In this document: piece by piece, positions 6,554-13,933 of the stretch
How positions within the stretch are numbered: position 1 is the first letter of the stretch
Layout: each line of letters starts with the position of its first letter
DNA from: JAIFWV01 sp964580495
GTDB lineage: Bacteria > Patescibacteriota > Doudnabacteria > UBA920 > O2-02-FULL-48-8
Length of the DNA stretch: 33,880 nucleotides
Reading direction: 5' to 3'
NCBI GenBank assembly: GCA_964580495.1
Contig: CAZOKE010000009.1
Location: 1-33,880, forward strand
Program-made: the position numbers and the translations under genes
Notes under the pieces: model-generated
What the model saw: the letters and a program-made list of their open reading frames with translations, nothing else
Database searches by the model: none
Told to the model about the DNA's origin: nothing

Positions 6554-6898
6554 TTAATTGGTTTCTGAATAAATCTTATCCAAGACTTTATCCAATTCCT
6601 TATTAATCTGACTATTCCAAAATTTTAGTATTGTGTACTGGTGCTTCATAGCGCATTCAATCTTATCTTTGTTATTATTATTTTGTGTTCTTTTATGCCT
6701 GTACCCATTCAATTCAATAAGGAGCTTCTGTTTTTTAGCACCAAAGTCGAAAATATATTTTTCAAGAACAACCTGTCTTTTGAATTTTACCCCAAACCGA
6801 TTCGCTTTCAAATGTTTCCACAAAATTTCTTCTTCGGGAGTTTGTTTTTGCCTTAATTCTTTACTGAATTTTAATAGACTTGGGGGCAGTTTAGCCAT
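6554..6898 (-). CDS. DUF559-family protein, Vsr/restriction-endonuclease-like
   Basis: A 114-residue protein with the full DUF559 pattern: LRQKQTPEEEILWKHLKANRFGVKFKRQ (15-42), FDFGAKKQKLLIELNGYRH (50-68) and the closing LKFWNSQINKELDKVLDKI (91-109). The family has the PD-(D/E)xK-like fold of very-short-patch repair nucleases; likely active-site residues are Asp51, Glu62 and His68. The usual ELDG is ELNG here (Asn64), which may affect metal binding. The gene is framed by a palindrome at 6457-6486 and another at 6919-6940, and its ATG and ribosome binding site lie next to the second one, as if gene and repeats travel together. Biochemical role of the family is poorly known. Confidence 0.85.
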   Translation of the reverse strand: MAKLPPSLLKFSKELRQKQTPEEEILWKHLKANRFGVKFKRQVVLEKYIFDFGAKKQKLLIELNGYRHKRTQNNNNKDKIECAMKHQYTILKFWNSQINKELDKVLDKIYSETN

Positions 6899-6902
6899 AG
6901 TT

Positions 6903-6940
6903 CTACCTCTCCCTCATTCCCTCTCCTTCAAAGGAGAGGG
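6903..6940. repeat. Palindromic repeat, type R (CCCTCTCC-TTCAAA-GGAGAGGG)
   Basis: TACCTCTCCCT (about 6905-6915) is followed by a perfect 8-bp stem with TTCAAA loop (6919-6940). The same arrangement, including the TACCTCTCCCT lead-in and the identical palindrome, occurs at about 18394-18429 in the ribosomal operon. Here it sits immediately upstream of the DUF559 start codon. Confidence 0.75.
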
Positions 6941-6961
6941 AAGTTCTGTAAGGAACATTTA

Positions 6962-7621
6962 TCAAAGTAAATCCAATTCTCTTTTAAACGCTTCCAAAGC
7001 TTCTTTGGGATGCGTGGCGTGGAGTATGCCCGAACCGATGATTATCATATCAGCCCCCGCTTTCACACATTTACCGGCAATCCCAAGCTTGATCCCGCCG
7101 TCTACAGAGATTATGACATTTGTCCTCAAAGCTTTCAATTCTTTGATTTTGTCCAAAACCTTGGGTTCAAACACGCGCCCTTGTGCACCTGGATGCACGC
7201 CCATGATTTGGATTAATTCAAAATCCGGGAGCACTTTTGCGGTTTTATGCAATGGGGTTTCCGGGTTTATGGAAAGACCAATATGCAATCCATTCTCTCT
7301 GGCTTTTTCAACTGCATACAAGACGGCATCATCGGTTTTGAATGCTTCATAAGAAATTATAACCCATTTAAATCCAGCTTTGCGTGCATCTTCAAAATAT
7401 TTTTCAGGACGAAATGTCATGAAGTGTCCCATGAGTTCAAAAGGCGAATTCATGAAAGTTAAATCGCTCGGCATTACGGTTTTACCCTCTTCGAGGAATT
7501 CGCCGTCAATAAAATCTATGTGCAATTTTTTGAAATTATGCCCGAGAGGCAAAAGCGTTGAATACTTCAACTTAAAATCTGCGACATCATTCGTTAAAAT
7601 TGCAGGTACGACTTCTACCAT
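6962..7621 (-). CDS. rpe: Ribulose-phosphate 3-epimerase family protein
   Basis: A 219-residue TIM-barrel protein of the Rpe family. Motifs are LHIDFIDG (33-40; metal ligands His34 and Asp36), ELMGHFM (62-68; His66), HPGAQGRVF (143-151) and SVDGGI (172-177; Asp174 catalytic). The reaction interconverts ribulose 5-phosphate and xylulose 5-phosphate, feeding transketolase. The usual N-terminal PSIL is PAIL, so the conserved Ser that helps position the substrate is Ala7; the other catalytic residues are intact, so activity is likely but another sugar-phosphate epimerase specificity is possible. The ATG shares its A with the stop of the upstream membrane protein gene. Confidence 0.9.
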   Translation of the reverse strand: MVEVVPAILTNDVADFKLKYSTLLPLGHNFKKLHIDFIDGEFLEEGKTVMPSDLTFMNSPFELMGHFMTFRPEKYFEDARKAGFKWVIISYEAFKTDDAVLYAVEKARENGLHIGLSINPETPLHKTAKVLPDFELIQIMGVHPGAQGRVFEPKVLDKIKELKALRTNVIISVDGGIKLGIAGKCVKAGADMIIIGSGILHATHPKEALEAFKRELDLL

Positions 7622-7863
7622 TAGAATCCCAATCGATTAAACACGATCGAAGCAATCGCCAGAATTACCGTGCCCCAAAGTACCGTATTTATAAATACAT
7701 CCGCTCGGGATTTCTTTTTCATAAAATGCGCCACAACATAGAAATCTGCAAAAACAAACAGTAAAAACCACCACTTATGCAAAAGCGCATTTGGCACATA
7801 CGTTACAAATAGCCACGCAAGAAAAAGAATGATTACAAGTTTAATTAGTTTGCTGGTTTCCAT
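7621..7863 (-). CDS. Small membrane protein, 80 aa, about three helices
   Basis: An 80-residue hydrophobic protein. Predicted membrane segments by eye are residues 6-24 (LIKLVIILFLAWLFVTYV), 30-48 (KWWFLLFVFADFYVVAHFM) and 58-76 (INTVLWGTVILAIASIVF), with a basic loop KKKSR at 49-53. It is wedged between rpiB (1-nt gap) and rpe (1-nt overlap), so it is part of that operon. No family recognised. A membrane protein co-translated with two pentose phosphate isomerases could hint at sugar or phosphate transport, but there is no motif to support this. Confidence 0.7.
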   Translation of the reverse strand: METSKLIKLVIILFLAWLFVTYVPNALLHKWWFLLFVFADFYVVAHFMKKKSRADVFINTVLWGTVILAIASIVFNRLGF

Positions 7864-7864
7864 T

Positions 7865-8314
7865 TTATAAATTTACGTCGATCTTTTTTACTTTGTCCAC
7901 GCGACGATGGAAGCGTTCCTCTTTGCCAAACTCTGTAGTCAAAAACACATGTACTGCAGCTTTGGCCTGGTCCAAAGTTACATAGTCAGCCGGGAGGCAG
8001 ATGATATTCGCATCGTCGTCATTACGAGCAGCTCGAGCCGAATGCTCATTCCAGACAAGCGCTGCGCGAGCCCCTTTGGCTTTGTTGGCCACAATCGACT
8101 CACCTTGTCCGGAACGGCATGCCAAGACCCCCATAGCACCTGGTGTGGATCCGACCTTCACCCCGACAGGCCAGGCAAAATCCGGATAATCATCTTCTGG
8201 TTCAAACTTGTGCGCTCCCAAATCTTCATAATCAAAATTCCACTCTTTGAGCCAATTTTTTATTTCCTCTTTCAACTTGTACCCGCCATGATCGGCACCG
8301 AGATAGACCTTCAT
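7865..8314 (-). CDS. rpiB: Ribose-5-phosphate isomerase B (RpiB/LacAB family)
   Basis: A 149-residue RpiB-type sugar-phosphate isomerase. It opens MKVYLGADHGGY (Asp8, His9 substrate contacts), has the active-site loop ACRSGQGESIVANK (65-78; Cys66 is the base in RpiB enzymes) and NEHSARAARNDDDANIICLP (89-108; His91, Asn103). It converts ribose 5-phosphate and ribulose 5-phosphate. The SGQG version of the loop is commoner in one branch of the family than the TGIG of E. coli. AGGG precedes the ATG with suitable spacing. It heads the rpiB, membrane protein, rpe series, giving two of the three non-oxidative pentose phosphate activities seen here. Confidence 0.92.
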   Translation of the reverse strand: MKVYLGADHGGYKLKEEIKNWLKEWNFDYEDLGAHKFEPEDDYPDFAWPVGVKVGSTPGAMGVLACRSGQGESIVANKAKGARAALVWNEHSARAARNDDDANIICLPADYVTLDQAKAAVHVFLTTEFGKEERFHRRVDKVKKIDVNL

Positions 8315-8325
8315 GTTACCCTTTC

Positions 8326-8393
8326 GTTGAATTATGAATTAAGAATTAGGAATTATGAAAATTGTCATAATTCATTAATTTATAATTCCTTAT
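8326..8393. repeat. AT-rich repeat with GAATTATGAATT units and inverted copies
   Basis: The spacer between tpiA and rpiB consists almost entirely of GAATTATGAATTAAGAATTA-type units, with AATTATGA facing TCATAATT around 8351-8372. The same unit recurs near 21759-21780, at the start of rpmC. It can form a weak AT hairpin; no terminator T-tract or promoter could be assigned. Confidence 0.5.
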
Positions 8394-9173
8394 TCAAATT
8401 CTGTGAACTGATTCCCGATTAAACTCGTCGATAACTCTCCAGAAATTTTCCAGCTCCAAACTTGCCGCTCCCACCAATACTCCATCTATCTCAGGATAGC
8501 GAGCAAATTCATGGACATTGTCTTTGTTCACAGTGCCGCCGTAAAGTATGCGCATGTTTTTGGCCCGCTCCACACCGATGCGCCGCCCCAAAAGTGATTG
8601 GATATGCAGAATCAGTTCCCGCGCGTGCTCGCCCGTGGCAGGTTTGGAATTTCTCATGGTCGAAATGGCCCAAATCGGCTCGTAGACAAATATAATTTTT
8701 TCCAAATGCTTTTTATCCAAATCTTTTGTGACCTTCACAAATTGTTTGGTGACCAAAGTTTTCATTTCACTTTTGATTGCACCCTCTTCGCCGCCCAGAC
8801 AAACCACTGGAGTGATCTTGGTATTTAAAGCCGCTATGATTTTGGCATTGACCATGGAATCAGTTTCACCCAAATATATCCGGCGCTCCGAGTGCCCCAA
8901 AATAACATATTGCACATTCCAAGCTTTTAATTGATTGGCGGAAATTTCTCCCGTGAATGGACCTCTCTCCGCCCAACTCATATTTTGCGCGCCAAGATGC
9001 GACAAATTGTGGTAATGGAAGATTGCCGGAAGAAAGGTAAAAGGCGGGCAGATGACCACCTCGGTTTTTTGGAAAACCAAATGCATCCGGTGCTCCAATG
9101 ACGACACCAAAGCCCGGGCATCCTGGATGCTTTCGGGATTCATTTTCCAATTAGCAATAATAAGCTTTTTCAT
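8394..9173 (-). CDS. tpiA: Triosephosphate isomerase
   Basis: A 259-residue protein with every TIM landmark: ANWKMN (7-12; Lys10), ILGHSERR (91-98; catalytic His94), VYEPIWAI (163-170; catalytic Glu165) and the phosphate-binding YGGTV and GVLVGAASL near the end. It interconverts dihydroxyacetone phosphate and glyceraldehyde 3-phosphate, linking Fba to Gap. Length is normal. The ATG overlaps the galT stop by 4 nt (ATGA), so the two genes are translationally coupled. Confidence 0.96.
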   Translation of the reverse strand: MKKLIIANWKMNPESIQDARALVSSLEHRMHLVFQKTEVVICPPFTFLPAIFHYHNLSHLGAQNMSWAERGPFTGEISANQLKAWNVQYVILGHSERRIYLGETDSMVNAKIIAALNTKITPVVCLGGEEGAIKSEMKTLVTKQFVKVTKDLDKKHLEKIIFVYEPIWAISTMRNSKPATGEHARELILHIQSLLGRRIGVERAKNMRILYGGTVNKDNVHEFARYPEIDGVLVGAASLELENFWRVIDEFNRESVHRI

Positions 9174-10171
9174 GAAGGTTGGCGCAATAAATCTGCGGCC
9201 TGCTCAGGCAAAACCGTATTTACATATACATCCGACCCAAGCTCAAATCCGCCCCAGATATTTAAGCGCGGCAATATTTCCAAATGCCAATGGTAGGAGC
9301 GTTCATCGTAGCGGGTCAAAAGCGAATGCGTCACCGGCATGGTGTGAATATAATAATTGTACGCCGGATTGCCGAGCTTGTAATAAACTTTTTGCAAAGA
9401 AAACTTAAGCACCTCGACCAGTGATTTCCGCTCTTCCGCGGAGATGTCAATGAAGCTGGACCGATGTTTTTTGGCAATTATGCGCAGGGCGTAAGGCACG
9501 CGCGCGGCAAAAGGGCAAAAAACCAAATAATCCGGGTGGTCCAAAACAATTCTGTTTTTGTCCTGAAGTTCGCGGTAAATCATTTCACAATAGACACAGC
9601 CGCCGTAATTCCGGAAATAAATATTGGACCCGATGACCTCGTCATGGAGATGCTCCGGCACAAAGGGAGTGGCAAATATCTGTGAATGCGGATGCAGCAT
9701 GGACGCGCCGCCCTGGTAGCCGTAATTTTGTATGACGTGGACATATTCGACTTCCGCATGGTCCGAAAGCTCGCGCATGCGTTCCTGATAAACTTTCAGG
9801 TTTAGATCCAACAATTCGTCCGGCATAAATGCTGTGAAAACATTGTGGGGACGCGTGATAATAACCTCATGGTCTCCGATTCCCTCGCGGACCATATAAA
9901 AATCCGTGCGAGCCCGGCCGCCGATATGGCCGAGGGCTTCAAATTTGTTCGGAATCACGCGGACTTGCCAATCCTTGCTTTTGGGATAAGCCGCAATGGT
10001 TTGATTGAGCCCTTCATTTACGGCGCAAAACGGGCAATGCGAGTCGGAATCCGGAATAGTTTTTGGATCAGGCGTGGCTTTGGCACGCAAAAAATCTTCC
10101 GGACGGGCACTCCTGTTCGGCGCAAACAAAATCCAGTGTTTGGAAACAATGTCTTGGCGGAATTCGCTCAA
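9170..10171 (-). CDS. galT: Galactose-1-phosphate uridylyltransferase
   Basis: A 333-residue GalT of the HIT superfamily. It has the zinc-binding pair CPFC (46-49), a second CVYC (192-195), the catalytic HPHSQIFATP (160-169; nucleophile His162, with Gln164), and HWHLEILPR (294-302). It moves UMP between glucose 1-phosphate/UDP-glucose and galactose 1-phosphate/UDP-galactose; some relatives act on ADP-sugars or other hexose 1-phosphates. The start codon is TTG (10171-10169), supported by AAAGGA seven bases upstream and by the family N-terminus FRQDIVSKHWILFAP. It overlaps tpiA by 4 nt. Confidence 0.93.
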   Translation of the reverse strand: MSEFRQDIVSKHWILFAPNRSARPEDFLRAKATPDPKTIPDSDSHCPFCAVNEGLNQTIAAYPKSKDWQVRVIPNKFEALGHIGGRARTDFYMVREGIGDHEVIITRPHNVFTAFMPDELLDLNLKVYQERMRELSDHAEVEYVHVIQNYGYQGGASMLHPHSQIFATPFVPEHLHDEVIGSNIYFRNYGGCVYCEMIYRELQDKNRIVLDHPDYLVFCPFAARVPYALRIIAKKHRSSFIDISAEERKSLVEVLKFSLQKVYYKLGNPAYNYYIHTMPVTHSLLTRYDERSYHWHLEILPRLNIWGGFELGSDVYVNTVLPEQAADLLRQPS

Positions 10172-10186
10172 TAAATTGTCCTTTGT

Positions 10187-10696
10187 TTATTTCAGGAAAT
10201 GGATCGTGCGGAGGATTTGGTCAAATAGATCCGTGGTACCTCGCAATTCATACAATCTTTTTCCATTTTTTACAAATGCGATGCGCTGGAAATTTTTTCC
10301 GCTGCTGTTGTCGATAACTCTTATTGCCGGCTTGCCATCGATAGTAATCTGCCTGACATTGGCAGATTTAAGATAATTGGTGTAGGCCGGGTCGTTTGCA
10401 GCAGGATACGAGAATATCAAAAACGAATCCTGATTTTTTGGACCAAAACCGACGTAACCTGTACCCGGATCAATCAACCATTCCGCTGGATACCTGAAAG
10501 TAACATTGGCATCCCTGTAAGTGTGCCAATAATGCACGTCGGTATTTACGGCAAGCTCGCTGTCGACCTTGAGGTTGCCGATATATATGTATGAAACCAA
10601 CATCCCCGTAACCAAAAGCGCGATCACCACCGCCCAAACCAGAAACCGATTTGGGTGTATGACAATCTTATGGAATTTCGTTTTTCTTTTTGCCAT
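10187..10696 (-). CDS. N-terminally anchored extracytoplasmic protein, 169 aa
   Basis: The basic start MAKRKTKFHK is followed by one transmembrane helix (about residues 18-40) and a soluble outside domain of about 125 residues. The domain begins WHTYRDANVTFRYPAEWLIDPGTG, like the F-x-YP-x-W opening of PsbP-like or eukaryote-type extracellular domains also present in the proteins at 1618-2739 and 23913-24854. It ends with a strand-helix RGTTDLFDQILRTIHFLK. It sits between ruvX and galT in the same direction. Function unknown; likely displayed on the cell surface. Confidence 0.7.
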   Translation of the reverse strand: MAKRKTKFHKIVIHPNRFLVWAVVIALLVTGMLVSYIYIGNLKVDSELAVNTDVHYWHTYRDANVTFRYPAEWLIDPGTGYVGFGPKNQDSFLIFSYPAANDPAYTNYLKSANVRQITIDGKPAIRVIDNSSGKNFQRIAFVKNGKRLYELRGTTDLFDQILRTIHFLK

Positions 10697-10738
10697 TTAT
10701 TTGTTTTCCTTATTGAATTTTGTTTGATTAATTTTAAT

Positions 10739-11146
10739 TTAGTTTCGCTTCGCGTCTAGGTAACTTTGGAGCAGCTGCTGCGCCGCGAGATTATCGACCA
10801 ATCCCCGCTGGCTTTTTTCTTTCAGGCCCTGGTTACCCAGAGTCTTGGCAGCTCCCACCGAACTAAATCGCTCATCTATATACTCGATCGGGCATGGGAC
10901 TTCCAAACCAAGGTCCTGGCGGAATTTTTCTACCAAATCCGTGGTTTGGGTGTCGCCTCCGGACAAATTCTTCGGCTGGCCCAGCAAAATTTTTTCGACT
11001 TCGAGCTCGTCAACGATTTTTTTTATTTCTGCGACTCCGTTTTTACTTTCAATAAATTTATCCAAAGGAAATGCAATTTTGCCGTCCGGATCCGACACCG
11101 CAGCCCCGATTCGAACCGTACCCCAATCAAGCGCTAAAGTTCTCAT
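10739..11146 (-). CDS. ruvX: RuvX/YqgF-type Holliday junction resolvase or 16S pre-rRNA nuclease
   Basis: A 135-residue RNase H-fold protein. It starts MRTLALDWGTVRIGAAVSDP with the first acidic residue Asp7; further catalytic residues are Glu92 in YIDERFSS and Asp118 in VDNLAAQQLLQSYL, and LLGQPKNLSG (54-63) is the conserved core. The family trims the 5' end of 16S rRNA precursor in E. coli and is also described as a putative Holliday junction resolvase. Length is normal. It follows the protease gene by 6 nt. Confidence 0.92.
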   Translation of the reverse strand: MRTLALDWGTVRIGAAVSDPDGKIAFPLDKFIESKNGVAEIKKIVDELEVEKILLGQPKNLSGGDTQTTDLVEKFRQDLGLEVPCPIEYIDERFSSVGAAKTLGNQGLKEKSQRGLVDNLAAQQLLQSYLDAKRN

Positions 11147-11152
11147 CTAACT

Positions 11153-12415
11153 TTACTTGGTCTCGCCTAAAGTCACAGAAATATCTTTGGTCTGGCTGCC
11201 GGACAGAACTGTCATTCGGACCACATCACCCGGGTTGAATGCCTTCAGGTAACTCGCTAAGCTGTGGTCCTGGTCAACTTTTTGCCCGTTGACCTGGAGA
11301 ATAATGTCGCCGTTTTTCAAACCAGCCTTGGCCGCAGCAGAGCCCGCCACGATGGCCGGAGAATTCTGATCGCCGGTGATAAGCGCCCCATAGTCAACTG
11401 TCAAATTATTTTCTTCTTTGACGGTCTCGTTCACCAAAACGTAGCGAACTCCCAGAAACGGCTTCGTTATATTGCCAAATTTCTGGAAGCTGGAGAGGTC
11501 TAGTTTGATATCGTTTACAGGTATGGCAAATCCAACAAGCTGGCCTTGTTGATCAATGGCTGTATTGATCCCGATCACGGATCCGCCGATGTCGAGAAGT
11601 GGGCCGCCGGAATTGCCGGGATTGATCGCGGCATCGGTTTGGATCACGCCTTCGAGCTGTTCGGAGCCTGTCGTAGTGCCTCCCGCGGTAATGGTGCGGC
11701 CAATGCCGGAGACAATTCCGGTGGTCACGGTGTTGCGGTATTCACCAAGCGAATTGCCAATAGCAATCACGCTTTGCCCGATTTGCAAATTGGAAGAATC
11801 GCCCAAAGTCAGTGTGGGCAAGTTAGAGGCTTTGATTTTTACTAAAGCTATGTCGTTGTTGGGATCTCGCGATAAAATTTGGGCATCATATTTTTTGCCG
11901 TCATTGGTCAGTACCGTATAAGTAGCCGATGTGTCCTCGACCACATGCTTGTTGGTGACGATCAAACCATCGGCGGAAATGATAAACCCGGACCCGCCGC
12001 CGACTTCCTGGATATTTGGCGTATTGCTGCTGGAAGAATTATCTTGGTTTCTGGATTGGAAAAATGGATCCAGGCTGAATGGGCCAAAATTAAACGATGA
12101 ACTTGAGTTGCCTGGAAGTTTGTTGAGATCTTTGGAAATGATTATTGAGACCACGGCGGGGCTGGCTTGCTTCACGACATCTATAACTCCGGATTGTTCG
12201 TTGACCTGGACTGTTTTGACCGCATTGGTCGATGCAGCTCCGGAAACAATGCCTTGGCGGTTTAAGTACGGCATCAGATAAACATTTGCCAAAACCGCGC
12301 CGACCGCACCAAAGATCAGGCTTAAGGCCACCACTGAACTAATGATTTTATTCCCGACCCCTTCGGTCCTAGGCAAATCCGAAGTGAGGGATTTCTCTTT
12401 CTCTGGGGAATCCAT
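11153..12415 (-). CDS. htrA: HtrA/DegP-type membrane-anchored serine protease with one PDZ domain
   Basis: A 420-residue trypsin-like protease. Order: cytosolic 22 residues, a membrane anchor (about 24-49), a Ser/Asn-rich linker (100-135), a protease domain with the triad His157 (TNKHVV), Asp188 (NNDIALV) and Ser269 (GNSGGPL), and a single PDZ domain (about 318-415, with AGLKNGDIILQVNGQ). It degrades or refolds damaged extracytoplasmic proteins. AGGAATAATT precedes the ATG. It has its own promoter at 12469-12497, separating it from map. The closest functional analogues are Gram-positive HtrA proteins. Confidence 0.95.
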   Translation of the reverse strand: MDSPEKEKSLTSDLPRTEGVGNKIISSVVALSLIFGAVGAVLANVYLMPYLNRQGIVSGAASTNAVKTVQVNEQSGVIDVVKQASPAVVSIIISKDLNKLPGNSSSSFNFGPFSLDPFFQSRNQDNSSSSNTPNIQEVGGGSGFIISADGLIVTNKHVVEDTSATYTVLTNDGKKYDAQILSRDPNNDIALVKIKASNLPTLTLGDSSNLQIGQSVIAIGNSLGEYRNTVTTGIVSGIGRTITAGGTTTGSEQLEGVIQTDAAINPGNSGGPLLDIGGSVIGINTAIDQQGQLVGFAIPVNDIKLDLSSFQKFGNITKPFLGVRYVLVNETVKEENNLTVDYGALITGDQNSPAIVAGSAAAKAGLKNGDIILQVNGQKVDQDHSLASYLKAFNPGDVVRMTVLSGSQTKDISVTLGETK

Positions 12416-12458
12416 AATTATTCCTATTTCTTAGATTTTTGGCAAAATGAAAATTAAA

Positions 12459-12487
12459 AAGCAGAATTATTATACCACATTCTGCTT
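12459..12487 (-). terminator. Hairpin AAGCAGAAT/ATTCTGCTT with T-tail, overlapping the htrA promoter
   Basis: A 9-bp perfect stem (12459-12467 with 12479-12487) around an 11-base loop. In the leftward transcript it is followed by TTTTTAATTTT, so it can end transcription coming from map. The loop contains the htrA -10 box. A wider inverted pair TTTTGGCA (12437-12444) and TGCCAAAA (12492-12499) encloses it. Confidence 0.55.
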
Positions 12488-12497
12488 CATCTGCCAA
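12469..12497 (-). promoter_or_regulatory. Promoter for htrA
   Basis: Leftward -35 TTGGCA (12492-12497), exact 17-bp spacer, and -10 TATAAT (12469-12474) with an upstream TGG giving an extended -10. Predicted start near 12462, about 45 nt before the htrA ATG. It is one of the best matches to the sigma-70 consensus in the window. Confidence 0.8.
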
Positions 12498-12577
12498 AAT
12501 TGCTTAATTTCAAAGTTTATTACAAGACAAGCCCTTATTTCTTACAATTGTTAACAGCCTTAAATCCAGTAAAATCC

Positions 12578-13348
12578 CTATGCAAGGGTGGGGGTCAGAA
12601 TTTCGAAGCCGTTTTCCGTAACAAGGATGGTGTGTTCAAAGTGGGCGGACCTGGATCCGTCCAAAGTCAACACAGTCCAGCGGTCTTGCGCAAAAGCCAC
12701 TTCGTACCCGCCTTCGTTGACCATGGGTTCAATTGCCAAAACCATGCCTTCAATTAATTTAGTACCGGTTCCTTTTTTTCCGAAACAGGGAATTTCCGGA
12801 TCTTCATGCACGGATAAGCCGACGCCGTGACCTACCAATTCGCGGACCACTTGGAAGCCCGCAAGTTTGGCGCAAGTCTCCATGGCAAAACCCAAATCGC
12901 CTGTAGTAGCTCCGGGTTTGACTTGCTCGAGAGCTAATTTGAGGCATCGTTTGGCGCAAGCAATCAATTCCGAATTTTTTTTCGAAATTCTGCCAACGGG
13001 AACCGTAATCGCAGCATCAGTGAATAATCCTTTGTAATTGACTCCCAAATCCAGTCCCACAATGTCGCCTTCCTGCAAAATTTTGCTCTTTGTTGGGATG
13101 CCGTGGACTACTTCATCATTCACAGAGACGCAAAGAGACGCCGGGTATGCCGGGTCAGATTTATGCGAGCGGTAATTTTTGAAGGCAGGACTGCCTCCGG
13201 CTTTGCGGATGCTGTCTTCGGCCAATTTGTCTAGTTCAAACGCAGAAACACCTGGGGCGACTTTACTTGCCACCAGGTTTAGGGTTTGGGCCAAAATCTT
13301 TCCGCTTTGGCGCAATAGTTTAATCTGTTCTTGATCTTTCGTAATCAT
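12578..13348 (-). CDS. map: Methionine aminopeptidase, type I
   Basis: A 256-residue type I enzyme that removes the initiator Met. The five metal ligands are all present: Asp100 and Asp111 (GLDLGVNYKGLFTDAA), His174 (VGHGVG), Glu207 (AIEPMV) and Glu238 (HFEHTI); VNDEVVHGIP (76-85) includes His82. There is no N-terminal SH3-binding or zinc extension. It overlaps the end of the upstream adenylate-kinase-like gene by 29 nt, more than the usual 1-8 nt here, but the N-terminus MITKDQEQIKLLRQSGKI matches the family, so the start is kept. The adk-map order is the common bacterial one. Confidence 0.95.
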   Translation of the reverse strand: MITKDQEQIKLLRQSGKILAQTLNLVASKVAPGVSAFELDKLAEDSIRKAGGSPAFKNYRSHKSDPAYPASLCVSVNDEVVHGIPTKSKILQEGDIVGLDLGVNYKGLFTDAAITVPVGRISKKNSELIACAKRCLKLALEQVKPGATTGDLGFAMETCAKLAGFQVVRELVGHGVGLSVHEDPEIPCFGKKGTGTKLIEGMVLAIEPMVNEGGYEVAFAQDRWTVLTLDGSRSAHFEHTILVTENGFEILTPTLA

Positions 13349-13910
13349 TTAGGGCTTTCAGAATCTCCTTGTTGACTTCTTTAATGGTTTTGTTGCCGTC
13401 TATGAATTTCAGCTTATTTTTGCTTTGAAAGTAGCGAACTGTTCGCGCGACTTGGCTTTTGTGCCAATTAATGCGAGTTTGTACATACTTTGTATCGTCT
13501 GCATTGCGCATCCGTTTCTCGGATCTTTTCCAGATCTCTTTTACGGGCAAATTGATGTAGAGCACCAAATAATCCCTTCTCGAATCCAGCAAAAGCTTGG
13601 ATAAATATTCTGCTTCCGGCCGCAGCCTGGGGTTTCCTACAAACAACAAGTCGTAATTTTTGGAAACCCGCGAAACGTTCGCCTTCAAGAATTCTTTAAC
13701 CAGAGAGCTCGGCGCGGGCAAACCTTTAGCAAAATTATTTTTCAGAGATTCCCCGGTTTTTGTCCGTAACCTGGTTAATCCGCGCAGGTATCGGCCTGAC
13801 TCTACAGATTTCAAGGCAAATTTGCGCTCCAAAAAACGAGCTTGCGTATCTTTCCCAGCAGCCGGAGCACCAAGTAAAATTATATCGAATCCTAATCTCT
13901 TTTTACCCAT
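13320..13910 (-). CDS. Adenylate-kinase-like nucleoside monophosphate kinase paralogue
   Basis: A 196-residue P-loop protein with GAPAAGKDTQ (14-23), the NMP-binding region KSVESGRYLRG, and a LID-like segment KRMRNADDTKYVQTRI. Where adenylate kinases have DGFPR, this protein has VGNPRLRPEAE, and the phosphate-binding loop has AAGKD rather than GSGKG. These changes suggest altered NMP specificity (or a regulatory role), not a plain Adk. It lies 23 nt downstream of the canonical adk and overlaps map, so it probably arose by tandem duplication within the operon. What it phosphorylates cannot be read. Confidence 0.8.
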   Translation of the reverse strand: MGKKRLGFDIILLGAPAAGKDTQARFLERKFALKSVESGRYLRGLTRLRTKTGESLKNNFAKGLPAPSSLVKEFLKANVSRVSKNYDLLFVGNPRLRPEAEYLSKLLLDSRRDYLVLYINLPVKEIWKRSEKRMRNADDTKYVQTRINWHKSQVARTVRYFQSKNKLKFIDGNKTIKEVNKEILKALNDYERSRTD

Positions 13911-13933
13911 AATAGAAATATTTCAACCTTATC

